Origin: JAYEJW01 sp034716535
GTDB taxonomy: Bacteria > Pseudomonadota > Gammaproteobacteria > Chromatiales > Chromatiaceae
NCBI GenBank assembly: GCA_034716535.1
Contig: JAYEJW010000262.1
Span: 1 to 11,940, forward strand
Direction: 5' to 3'
DNA length: 11,940 nucleotides
In this document: positions 1 through 6,905 of the stretch, in pieces
Numbering within the stretch: position 1 is the stretch's first letter
How the letters are laid out: the number at the start of each line of letters is the position of its first letter
Position numbers and translations under genes: made by a program
Notes under the pieces: model-generated
Database searches by the model: none
The model's input: only the letters and a program-made list of their open reading frames with translations
What the model was told of the DNA's origin: nothing

Positions 1-210
1 ATGCGTCTGCCGGGTGTGGACGGAAATACTTCAATCAAGAGACTTTCCTCCGTACATCCGGACCTGAAGTTTGTTGTGCATACGGGTTCTATCGATTACT
101 CCGTACCGGACGATCTGAAGCACCTTGGTATCAGCGAGTCCTGTTTATTCCAGAAGCCGGTCCCCGATATGGGTCAACTCGCCGATGCAATAAGAGCGCT
201 GGCTCGGTGA
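1..210 (+). CDS. Response regulator receiver domain, C-terminal part (cut by window edge)
   Basis: This is the last 69 codons of a receiver (REC) protein. The visible part begins with the loop RLPGVDG that follows the phosphoacceptor aspartate. Compared with the next gene, where the order is D-L-R-L-P-G, the aspartate should lie one codon before the window, so the ATG at base 1 is internal and not the start. HTGS (27-30) matches the conserved Ser/Thr strand, and K52-P53 is the conserved lysine-proline at the end of beta 5. The protein stops soon after the REC fold, so no output domain follows; the N-terminal side is unseen. It ends 18 bp before the REC-phosphatase gene and is probably in the same operon, perhaps as a phosphate shuttle or an accessory receiver. 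Its C-terminal half resembles the receiver of that next gene. Confidence 0.85.
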   Translation: MRLPGVDGNTSIKRLSSVHPDLKFVVHTGSIDYSVPDDLKHLGISESCLFQKPVPDMGQLADAIRALAR

Positions 211-228
211 GGGGATAGGAAACCGACG

Positions 229-1422
229 ATGCCAGAGCCACTAAGAATATTGACCATCGAGGACGATCCCACTATCCGCGCGAGTATCGTCGCCTACCTG
301 GAGGACAGCGGGTACGAAATGTTGGAGGCGGTTAGCGGGCCGGACGGTGTAGCTCGATTCAGGAGCGAACGCCCGGATGCCGTGCTCTGCGATTTGCGCC
401 TTCCCGGGGTCGATGGACTCGATGTGCTATCGGAAATCAACGCCATTTCGCCGGAAACACCCGTGATCATCGTTTCCGGGGCCAGCATGATCGGAGATGC
501 CATTCAGGCTCTGAAACGCGGCGCCTGGGATTTCGTCACCAAGCCCATCCCCGATATGGGCGTGCTGGAAGGCGCCCTTGCCCGAGGGCTTGAGCGGGCA
601 CGGCTGATGCGGGAGAACCGGGAATATCAGCAGCGACTGGAGCGCGTGAATCGGGATTTGACCGATACTCTGCACCAGCTTCAGGCTGATCAGGAGGCCG
701 GGCGTGAGATCCAGACCAGACTCCTGCCGGAGGATGGCGTGACCTTCGGTGCCTATCGCTTTCGCCGGCGACTGTATCCTTCGATGTACCTGAGCGGTGA
801 TTTCGTCGACTACTTTCCCATCGACCGGCGCTACACGGGATTCTATATGGCGGATGTCTCCGGCCATGGAGCGGCTTCTGCTTTCGTTACCGTAATGCTG
901 AAGATGCTGATGACGCAGTTCGTCGACGCGTACCTGCAGGAGGGTGATCGGACCATACTAGAGCCGGATCAAACGCTGCTGCGTTTGAACCACAACCTGT
1001 TTGAAAGAAATCTCGACAAGTACCTGACCATGTTCTACGGCGTACTTGACGGGCAGGACGGTACCCTTTCGTGCAGCAATGGTGGCCAGTTTCCATATCC
1101 GATCTTCTTCGACGGCGTTGAATCTCGTGCTTTGCGCAGCCGCAGCCGGCCTGTGGGTCTCTTCGAGGATGCGGTCTTTTTCTCCTCAAAGCTTGCGTTG
1201 CCCGAGGAGTTTCTGTTGTTACTGATTTCTGACGGATTCTTAGAGCTTATGCCCCAGGAATCGAATCGAGCGCGTTACGAGAGTTTGCTTTCCATGGTGA
1301 GCGGCGCTGATATCACGTTCGATGAGCTGGTCAGCGGATTACGCATCGAAGACCAGAAACAGCTTCCGGATGACGTCACCCTGCTGTCGGTAGCGAGGAA
1401 AGGCGTTCATGTCCCCCGGTAA
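229..1422 (+). CDS. Response regulator with PP2C/SpoIIE-family serine phosphatase output domain
   Basis: The 397-residue protein has a REC domain (about 5-122), a coiled-coil-like linker (about 120-165) and a PP2C/SpoIIE (RsbU-like) phosphatase domain (about 170-390). In the REC domain D12, D13, phosphoacceptor D55, S83 and K105 are all present. In the phosphatase domain the metal-binding aspartates appear in SGD (D191), DVSGHG (D209), SDG (D335) and DDVT (D381/D382). By family, phosphorylation of the receiver controls dephosphorylation of a Ser/Thr-phosphorylated STAS antagonist. The next gene encodes such a protein and overlaps this one by 14 bp, which strongly suggests that it is the substrate. 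Unlike HsbR-type regulators, this protein has no C-terminal HATPase kinase domain, so the opposing kinase must be elsewhere. The ATG has an AGGA 8 nt upstream. Family assignment is secure; the process controlled is unknown. Confidence 0.93.
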   Translation: MPEPLRILTIEDDPTIRASIVAYLEDSGYEMLEAVSGPDGVARFRSERPDAVLCDLRLPGVDGLDVLSEINAISPETPVIIVSGASMIGDAIQALKRGAWDFVTKPIPDMGVLEGALARGLERARLMRENREYQQRLERVNRDLTDTLHQLQADQEAGREIQTRLLPEDGVTFGAYRFRRRLYPSMYLSGDFVDYFPIDRRYTGFYMADVSGHGAASAFVTVMLKMLMTQFVDAYLQEGDRTILEPDQTLLRLNHNLFERNLDKYLTMFYGVLDGQDGTLSCSNGGQFPYPIFFDGVESRALRSRSRPVGLFEDAVFFSSKLALPEEFLLLLISDGFLELMPQESNRARYESLLSMVSGADITFDELVSGLRIEDQKQLPDDVTLLSVARKGVHVPR

Positions 1423-1906
1423 CATCAAGTACGCCGAGAGAAACGGCATTCACGTCCTGTGCTTTGAGGGAGAAATCCGTTATTTCCTGGGGCCCTCCTT
1501 AGGCCGTTTTTTGGACGGTCTTGGCGCCGGACCGGCCCCGAAGGGGTTTCTCATCGATCTCACGCAGGCGGACTGGCTTGACAGCACGAGCCTCGGGCTT
1601 CTGGCCCGCATCGCCAAATGGATGCAGCGATGCGGTGCACCAAAGGCGACCTTATTTACCGGTGGCGAGGATATCACTGATCTGCTCTTTAGCGTGGGGT
1701 TTGACGAAGTCTTCGACGTTGTGCGGGGAGGCAGCCCGAACGCCGACGCTTCAGAAGCGGTAAGGCTTGAGGCGGCTGACGCGCCGGAGCAATTGGCAGC
1801 TACCATGCTCGAAGCGCATCGAATCCTGGTGTCGCTGAACGAACGCAACCGCGAAGAGTTTCGCGACGTGGTTGGGCTCTTGGAGGCGGAAACCGGTTCC
1901 AGATAG
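1409..1906 (+). CDS. STAS-domain anti-sigma factor antagonist
   Basis: The 165-residue protein has a STAS fold over about residues 5-105. The stretch FLIDLTQADWLDSTSLGLLA places D58-S59-T60-S61-L62-G63 where SpoIIAA/RsbV proteins carry the phosphorylated DS(S/T)GLG loop. Here the usual glycine after the Ser/Thr pair is S61. The phospho-site is therefore S59 or T60; I cannot tell which. When unphosphorylated, such proteins bind an RsbW-type anti-sigma kinase or another target. The remaining 60 or so residues are alpha-helical and Glu/Ala-rich and extend beyond the minimal domain. The start lies inside the phosphatase gene, with GAGGA and AAAGG just upstream of the ATG, so translation is probably coupled. 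It ends 28 bp from the convergent acetyltransferase gene. Comparable phosphatase/STAS pairs (HsbR-HsbA, CrsR-CrsA) control sigma factors or biofilm outputs, but the target here is unknown. Confidence 0.88.
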   Translation: MSPGNIKYAERNGIHVLCFEGEIRYFLGPSLGRFLDGLGAGPAPKGFLIDLTQADWLDSTSLGLLARIAKWMQRCGAPKATLFTGGEDITDLLFSVGFDEVFDVVRGGSPNADASEAVRLEAADAPEQLAATMLEAHRILVSLNERNREEFRDVVGLLEAETGSR

Positions 1907-1934
1907 TCGGCAGGCGTAACTCACCCGAGCGGAC

Positions 1935-4625
1935 TCATAGATCGATCATGGCTCGTACGATCCGATCCTCGGCATCCAGGCGCAGCCCGAATCCCACCTT
2001 CTCAGAGGCCCTCCGCATGCCCTGGTTCTCCGGGAGAATATCCGCAACAATGCGCTTGATACCTTCTTCGCGGCCGATCTGCACGAGTCGGTCCAGCAAC
2101 CCGGTGCCAAGGCCGCTGTTTTGGTACGCGTCGGCCACGGTAATGGCAAACTCCGCTTCGTCGCTGCCGAAGATCCTTGCCAGCCGTGCAACGGCGACGA
2201 TCGAGGGCTCTCGACCGATTCCGCCGTCGCGCTCCACCACCAGGACCATCTCCCGGTCATAGTCGATGAAGCAGATGCGCGCCAGCTGTTCATGAGAAAC
2301 CAGCTGTTGAGTGCTCATGGGATGGAAGTAGCGCAGATACAGGCTCCGGTCGGATAGCGTCTGGTGAAACCTGGCGATGAGTGGCTCATCTTCCGGGCGG
2401 ATCGGGCGAATGCTCGCCCCAGACCCGTCGCGCAGGCTCCATCGCCACTGGTATTGGTGCGGATAGGGCCTGATCACCGGCTTGGGCAACTCCTCGTCCG
2501 GCAGGGTCGGAGGGTGGAGGCTCACCCGAGCGGCCAGCCCCATCAGCTGATCGCCAGAGACCACCAGGGGATCGATCTCAGCGGCCTCGACGATCGGTTG
2601 TTCCACCACCAACTGGCTGAAACGGGCCAGCAGACGCGCTAAAGCGGCCAGGTCGGCGCGCTCCGCAGTCCGCCCGCCGATAAGGGCATGGTAGATGCGC
2701 GTCTGCTCCATCATCCGCCGCGCCAGGGTTGTATTGAGGGGCGGCAGCGCCAAGGCCAGATCATCGACGACGCCCTTCAGTTGCCCACCAGCCCCGAAAT
2801 GCAGCACCGGACCGAACTGTGGATGGAGCCGACTGCCGACTGCCAGTCTGAATCCCTTTCGCCTGGCCACCCTTTCCACGGAAACGCCGACCAGCCGATC
2901 GGTCGCAGCCGGGCACCGAGCCCACCGATTGATCGCCCGGAAGGCATTTCGGACCGAGCGTGCATCGGCCAGGTGCCGCTCGATCGCGACGCTTGAGGCT
3001 TCCGTGGGCCCGGGCTCCAAAACCGGTCTCAGGGCCACTGGATAGCCGATTCGCTCCGCGGCACTGATGGCGCCTTCCTCGTCGGTCACCAGGTTGCAAG
3101 GTGCGATCGCAATACCATAGGCATCGAAGAACTGCGCCGATTCTCCATAGCTCAGCACGGTGCGTCCCGATCCACGAGCGGCCTTCAGCAGTTCGGTCGC
3201 AGCGGCGGTGCGCACCGGGCTTGCCTCGGACGCCGCCGGGAAGACAGGCGTTTCGTAGAGGCCGCGCAGGTTGTAGCTGTAGCGCCACATGTAGTTGAAG
3301 ACCCGCGCGGCTATATCCGGGTAGGGGAAGGTGGGTATATCTGCCTGGTTGAGAATCGCATTTCCGGCTGCCACCTCCGCACCTCCGGTCCAGCTCGCGA
3401 GAACGGGCCTGTTTGGCTTCCGGCTGTGACGTCGCAGCACCTCGGCGGTTTGGGTGGCATCGGTCATTGCCTGCGGACTCAGAATGACCAGCAGGCCATC
3501 GCTGTTCCTCTCCCGGAGGAGGACATCCAGGGCCTTGCCGTATCTGTCCGGGTCGGCGTCACTGAGAATTTCCACGGGATTGGCGTGGCTCCAGCGTGCG
3601 GGGAGTGCCTTGTCGAGGGCCGAGAGGGACTCGCTCGACAACCCGGCCAACTCTCCTCCTCCTCGGATGAGCCCATCGGTAGCCAGCACCCCAAGCCCCC
3701 CGGCGTTGGTGAGCACCGTCAGCCGCGGTCCAGTGGGACGCGGCTGCTTTCCCAACGCATCGGCCATGTAGAAGAGGTCTTCGATTGCGTTGACACTGAG
3801 TACTCCGCAGCGCCGGAACGCGGCATCGAGGACCTCGTTGTCGCCTGAGCCGCGGCCTGTGTGTGCAGCGGCCACCTTGGCGCCGGGCTCCGTCCGACCC
3901 GCCTTGAGGACGATGATGGGCTTGGTGAGGGCGACTTCGCGGATAGCAGACAGCAGGGAACGGGCGTCGCCGATGGATTCCATGTAGATCAGTATGCTCC
4001 GGGTATGGGGGTCGCGACTCAGATGGTCGATGACGTCTCCCCAGCCCACATCGAGCATGGAGCCGACCGAGGCGAACGCGCTGAAACCCACATGCTCGGT
4101 GAAGCTCCAGTCGAGAATGGAAGCGCAGAGCGCGCTGCTTTGGCTGACGAATCCCACATTGCCCGGCCTCGCCATGGCGCGGGCAACAGTGGCATTCAGA
4201 CCGGTGTAAGGACGCATGATTCCGAAACAGTTGGGGCCGAGAAGGCGCAGGCCTCCGCTGCGTGCCCGTGAAAATACCGCCTCCTCCAACCGGGCGCCTT
4301 CGGGTCCTGTCTCCCTGAAACCGGAAGAGATGACAATGACGCCTCGGACGCCCGCTTGTGCACATTCTCCCACCAGATCGGGCATCCTTGGTGCCGGCGC
4401 GGCGATTACCGCCAGATCGACGGATTCGGGAAGCGCCAGCACTGTCTCGTAAGACTTGATGCCCAAAACGCTGGACTGGGCGTGCGTGATGGGGAAGACC
4501 GTGCCGCCGAAGGGATTGCTGATAAGATTCCAAAGTAGGGTGCGGCCGATACTGCCAGGCTCGTCTGTTGCGCCGACGACCGCCACAGTTCGGGGGGAGA
4601 ATATCGCGTCGAGCGACGAGATCAT
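1935..4625 (-). CDS. pat: Pat-type protein lysine acetyltransferase (ADP-forming acyl-CoA ligase-like domains + GNAT)
   Basis: The 896-residue protein has the Pat/YfiQ layout and usual size (about 880-900). A CoA-binding Rossmann domain comes first (VAVVGAT at 14-20), then succinyl-CoA-ligase-like domains (GFVSQSSAL near 158), an ATP-grasp region (about 483-703, with HPQFGPV near 601 and EIDPL near 683), and a C-terminal GNAT domain (about 736-896). The GNAT domain has the acetyl-CoA loop QNSGLG (835-840) and an AEF glutamate (E825) at the place of the general base in Pat proteins. Pat enzymes acetylate lysines of targets such as acetyl-CoA synthetase. H255 (AAHTG) sits where ADP-forming acyl-CoA synthetases carry their phosphohistidine. 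I chose the ATG at 4625, not the one at 4676, because AAGGAGGA lies 7 nt upstream and homology begins there. The gene is divergent from the 2-oxo acid dehydrogenase operon, whose likely product, acetyl-CoA, is its acyl donor. Confidence 0.9.
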   Translation of the reverse strand: MISSLDAIFSPRTVAVVGATDEPGSIGRTLLWNLISNPFGGTVFPITHAQSSVLGIKSYETVLALPESVDLAVIAAPAPRMPDLVGECAQAGVRGVIVISSGFRETGPEGARLEEAVFSRARSGGLRLLGPNCFGIMRPYTGLNATVARAMARPGNVGFVSQSSALCASILDWSFTEHVGFSAFASVGSMLDVGWGDVIDHLSRDPHTRSILIYMESIGDARSLLSAIREVALTKPIIVLKAGRTEPGAKVAAAHTGRGSGDNEVLDAAFRRCGVLSVNAIEDLFYMADALGKQPRPTGPRLTVLTNAGGLGVLATDGLIRGGGELAGLSSESLSALDKALPARWSHANPVEILSDADPDRYGKALDVLLRERNSDGLLVILSPQAMTDATQTAEVLRRHSRKPNRPVLASWTGGAEVAAGNAILNQADIPTFPYPDIAARVFNYMWRYSYNLRGLYETPVFPAASEASPVRTAAATELLKAARGSGRTVLSYGESAQFFDAYGIAIAPCNLVTDEEGAISAAERIGYPVALRPVLEPGPTEASSVAIERHLADARSVRNAFRAINRWARCPAATDRLVGVSVERVARRKGFRLAVGSRLHPQFGPVLHFGAGGQLKGVVDDLALALPPLNTTLARRMMEQTRIYHALIGGRTAERADLAALARLLARFSQLVVEQPIVEAAEIDPLVVSGDQLMGLAARVSLHPPTLPDEELPKPVIRPYPHQYQWRWSLRDGSGASIRPIRPEDEPLIARFHQTLSDRSLYLRYFHPMSTQQLVSHEQLARICFIDYDREMVLVVERDGGIGREPSIVAVARLARIFGSDEAEFAITVADAYQNSGLGTGLLDRLVQIGREEGIKRIVADILPENQGMRRASEKVGFGLRLDAEDRIVRAMIDL

Positions 4626-4632
4626 TGGCCAA

Positions 4633-4640
4633 TCCTCCTT
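4633..4640 (-). promoter_or_regulatory. Strong ribosome binding site fixing the pat start
   Basis: On the - strand AAGGAGGA lies 7 nt before the ATG at 4625. It is a near-perfect anti-SD match with ideal spacing and selects this start over the in-frame ATG 51 bp further upstream at 4676. Confidence 0.85.
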
Positions 4641-4664
4641 AATGTTGTTAGACCGCGAACCTGT

Positions 4665-4677
4665 CGTGACGGTCACG
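4665..4677. promoter_or_regulatory. Perfect inverted repeat CGTGAC-G-GTCACG, possible operator
   Basis: Two 6-bp arms flank one central base, 40 bp upstream of the pat start. The symmetry suits a dimeric regulator. It is not a CRP site, because the GTGA and TCAC half-sites are 3 bp apart instead of 6. Function is inferred from position only. Confidence 0.35.
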
Positions 4678-4697
4678 CCGTGAAGGCTCCGCCTCGC

Positions 4698-4709
4698 GTT
4701 TCTAGAAAC
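4698..4709. promoter_or_regulatory. 12-bp perfect palindrome in the divergent pat/E1alpha promoter region
   Basis: GTTTCTAGAAAC is self-complementary. It lies 73 bp upstream of the pat start and 113 bp upstream of the E1alpha start, next to an AT-rich stretch (4731-4759) that is the likeliest place for the divergent promoters. I could not assign convincing -35/-10 pairs on either strand. Closer to E1alpha, CCCC (4792-4795) can pair with GGGG (4801-4804), and ACCC (4791-4794) can instead pair with GGGT (4782-4785), but both stems are short. Confidence 0.35.
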
Positions 4710-4822
4710 TTTCCGACTCTCCCACTCTCAAAAGACATAGAAAAATAATCAACAATTAAGGCCGATGAGGGTCCGGCGAGTGGGTTTCTTACCCCGCGGA
4801 GGGGGCGAAACGTTAGGATGCC

Positions 4823-5932
4823 ATGAAGCAGGTTGCCCAATTCGCCATCGACTACTGGCAGTACCTGGACTCCGATGGCCGTCCCCTGGACGAGCTCCCA
4901 GGGTTCGCCCGGGATCCGGACGAGATGATTGCCATGTACAGGGCCCTGTGGTCGACCCGCCTGTTCGACCGCAAGGCGATCGTACTGCAGCGTACCGGAC
5001 AGCTGGGTACCTACGCGTCTCCGCTTGGCCAGGAGGCCATCGGGGTCGGCGTCGGATACGCCATGAGTTCGGGAGACGTCCTGGTGCCCGGGTACCGGGA
5101 CCAGGCGGCCCAGTTCGTCCGGGGGGTGCGCATGACGGACATCCTGCTCTACTGGGGTGGGGACGAGCGGGGCATGGACTTCGCCGTGGCGCGGGAGGAT
5201 TTCCCCATCTCGATTCCCGTGGGGAGCCATGCCTGCCACGCCGTCGGGATCGCCTATGCCCTGCAGCTGCGCAAGGAGCCGCGGGCGGCGGTCTGTACCC
5301 TGGGCGATGGTGCCACGTCCAAGGGCGACTTCTACGAATCCCTGAACGCCGCGGGCGTATGGCGCCTGCCCCTGGTGTTCGTCGTGAACAACAACCAGTG
5401 GGCCATTTCAGTGCGCCGTTCCGCCCAGAGCGCCGCGCAGACCCTTGCGCAAAAGGCCATCGCCGGAGGCGTTCGCGGAGAGCAGGTGGACGGAAACGAC
5501 CTGGTTGCCGTGCGGTCCCGGCTGGAGGAAGCGCTCGCGCTTGCCCGGGCAGGGGAGGGGCCGACCCTGATCGAGGCCCTGAGCTATCGTATGGGGGATC
5601 ACACCACCGCGGACGATGCCCGCCGTTATCGCTCCCAGGCGGAGCTGGAAGCCCAAGCCGGTTTCGACCCCATCCTTCGCATGCGGGCCTGGATGACTTC
5701 CGCCGAGTACTGGTCCGACAGACAGGAAGAGGCCCTGCACCTTGAGCTGTCGGCGCAGGTCGAGGCCGCGGTGAGGGAGTATCTGAGGATGTCCCCCCAG
5801 GACAGGCAGAGCATGTTCGATCATCTCTACGAGACGCTGCCCGCCGCTTACGTTAGCCAGCGTGAGGAGCTGGCGGATACAGCGGCCGAAGCCGAGGAGC
5901 CTTACCTGAAGGCGGGGACCTACGATGGCTGA
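4823..5932 (+). CDS. pdhA: 2-oxo acid (probably pyruvate) dehydrogenase E1 component, alpha subunit
   Basis: The 369-residue protein is the alpha subunit of an alpha2beta2 E1, the thiamine-diphosphate (TPP) decarboxylase of a 2-oxo acid dehydrogenase complex. The TPP/Mg motif is GDG (161-163) followed 25 residues later by NNN (189-191). YASPLGQEA (64-72) and YRDQA (91-95) line the substrate/TPP site, and the loop YRMGDHTTADDARRYR (255-270) matches the conserved lipoyl-domain-contacting loop. The length is normal for the family. The N-terminus (YWQYLDSDG) fits the pyruvate-type E1alpha of Gram-positive style, but branched-chain 2-oxo acid and acetoin enzymes are close relatives and cannot be excluded by reading alone. 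The ATG has a modest TAGGA upstream. The gene opens a three-gene operon, and its last 8 bp overlap the E1beta gene. Most gammaproteobacteria rely on a homodimeric AceE, so this may be a second complex. Confidence 0.9.
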   Translation: MKQVAQFAIDYWQYLDSDGRPLDELPGFARDPDEMIAMYRALWSTRLFDRKAIVLQRTGQLGTYASPLGQEAIGVGVGYAMSSGDVLVPGYRDQAAQFVRGVRMTDILLYWGGDERGMDFAVAREDFPISIPVGSHACHAVGIAYALQLRKEPRAAVCTLGDGATSKGDFYESLNAAGVWRLPLVFVVNNNQWAISVRRSAQSAAQTLAQKAIAGGVRGEQVDGNDLVAVRSRLEEALALARAGEGPTLIEALSYRMGDHTTADDARRYRSQAELEAQAGFDPILRMRAWMTSAEYWSDRQEEALHLELSAQVEAAVREYLRMSPQDRQSMFDHLYETLPAAYVSQREELADTAAEAEEPYLKAGTYDG

Positions 5933-6905
5933 GATCACACTCATCGAGGCCGTGACCCAGGCCCTGGCGTGGGAGATGGGTGCCGACGAGCGGGTCCTTG
6001 TGCTGGGCGAGGACGTCGGCGTCAACGGGGGCGTGTTCCGGGCCACCCTCGGGTTGCAGGAGCGATTCGGAAGGGACAGGGTGATCGATACACCCCTGTC
6101 CGAGACCCTGATCGCCGGCATGGCGATCGGCATGGCCGCCCAGGGACTGCGGCCCGTGGCCGAGATCCAGTTCATGGGGTTCATCTACCCCGCGATCGAC
6201 CAGATGCTCAACCACGCCTCGCGTCTGCGCAATCGCACGCGCGGGCGGTTGTCCTGCCCTATGGTCCTGCGGGCCCCGTTCGGCGGCGGCATCCATGCCC
6301 CGGAGCACCATTCGGAGAGCACCGAGGCCCTCTTCGCCCATATTCCGGGGTTGCGGGTAGTGATTCCGTCCTCGCCCGCCCGCGCCTATGGGCTCCTCTT
6401 GGCGGCGATCCGCGATCCGGACCCCGTAATCTTTCTGGAGCCCAAACGCATCTACAGAATGCTTCGCGAGTCTGTCCCGGACAACGGCGAGGCCTTTCCC
6501 CTGGACACTTGTTACCTCCTGCGCGAAGGCGACGATCTGACGCTGGTCACCTGGGGCGCCATGACTCGGGAGACACTCGCAGCCGCCGAAGCTCTGGCCG
6601 GGGAGGGGATCAGTGCGGAGGTGATCGACTTGGCCACCATCAAGCCCCTGGACAGCGAGACCATCCTCGAATCGGTGGCGAAGACCGGACGCTGCGTGAT
6701 CGTGCACGAAGCCGCACGGACCTGCGGCGTGGGAGCCGAGGTTGCCGCCGTTCTGGGCGAAGAAGGCCTGTTCTCCCTGATGGCCCCCGTTCAGCGTGTC
6801 ACCGGGTTCGACACCGTGATGCCCTTGTATCGCCTGGAGGACGAATACCTTCCCAGCGAGGCGCGCGTGTTGCAGGCCGCGCACAGGACCCTCGAGTACA
6901 GATGA
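5925..6905 (+). CDS. pdhB: 2-oxo acid (probably pyruvate) dehydrogenase E1 component, beta subunit
   Basis: The 326-residue protein is the partner of the alpha subunit and has the usual family length. It has an N-terminal pyrimidine-binding transketolase-like domain (about 4-180) and a C-terminal transketolase domain (about 195-320). GEDVG (28-32) and DTPLSE (55-60) are seen; E60 corresponds to the glutamate that activates the TPP aminopyrimidine ring. HAPEHHSES (124-132) carries the conserved histidines (H128/H129) near the active site. The C-terminal segment VTGFDTVMPLYRLEDEYLP matches the family end. The gene overlaps E1alpha by 8 bp, and its stop codon is embedded in the ATGA that starts the E2 gene, so the three subunits are translationally coupled, as expected for a stoichiometric complex. 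As with E1alpha, the substrate (pyruvate, branched-chain 2-oxo acid or acetoin) is inferred and not proven. Confidence 0.92.
   Translation: MAEITLIEAVTQALAWEMGADERVLVLGEDVGVNGGVFRATLGLQERFGRDRVIDTPLSETLIAGMAIGMAAQGLRPVAEIQFMGFIYPAIDQMLNHASRLRNRTRGRLSCPMVLRAPFGGGIHAPEHHSESTEALFAHIPGLRVVIPSSPARAYGLLLAAIRDPDPVIFLEPKRIYRMLRESVPDNGEAFPLDTCYLLREGDDLTLVTWGAMTRETLAAAEALAGEGISAEVIDLATIKPLDSETILESVAKTGRCVIVHEAARTCGVGAEVAAVLGEEGLFSLMAPVQRVTGFDTVMPLYRLEDEYLPSEARVLQAAHRTLEYR

Noticed and set aside
3559..4632. 357-codon frame inside pat on the same strand
   Set aside because: Arg/His-rich low-complexity translation without motifs; it is an alternative frame of the acetyltransferase gene.
4626..4676. Start of pat at the upstream ATG (4676)
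   Set aside because: The 17 extra residues have no family match, and the strong ribosome binding site AAGGAGGA lies downstream of that ATG, directly before the one at 4625.
4665..4677. CRP binding site upstream of pat (as in some enterobacterial pat genes)
   Set aside because: The half-sites GTGA and TCAC are 3 bp apart, whereas CRP needs 6.
5853..6884. 343-codon frame antisense to E1beta
   Set aside because: His/Gly-rich translation typical of an antisense shadow; E1beta has all family motifs.
5969..6901. Extension of the E2 frame upstream to 5969 (687 codons)
   Set aside because: The upstream part is a shadow of E1beta. The lipoyl domain begins exactly at the ATG at 6902, in an ATGA overlap.
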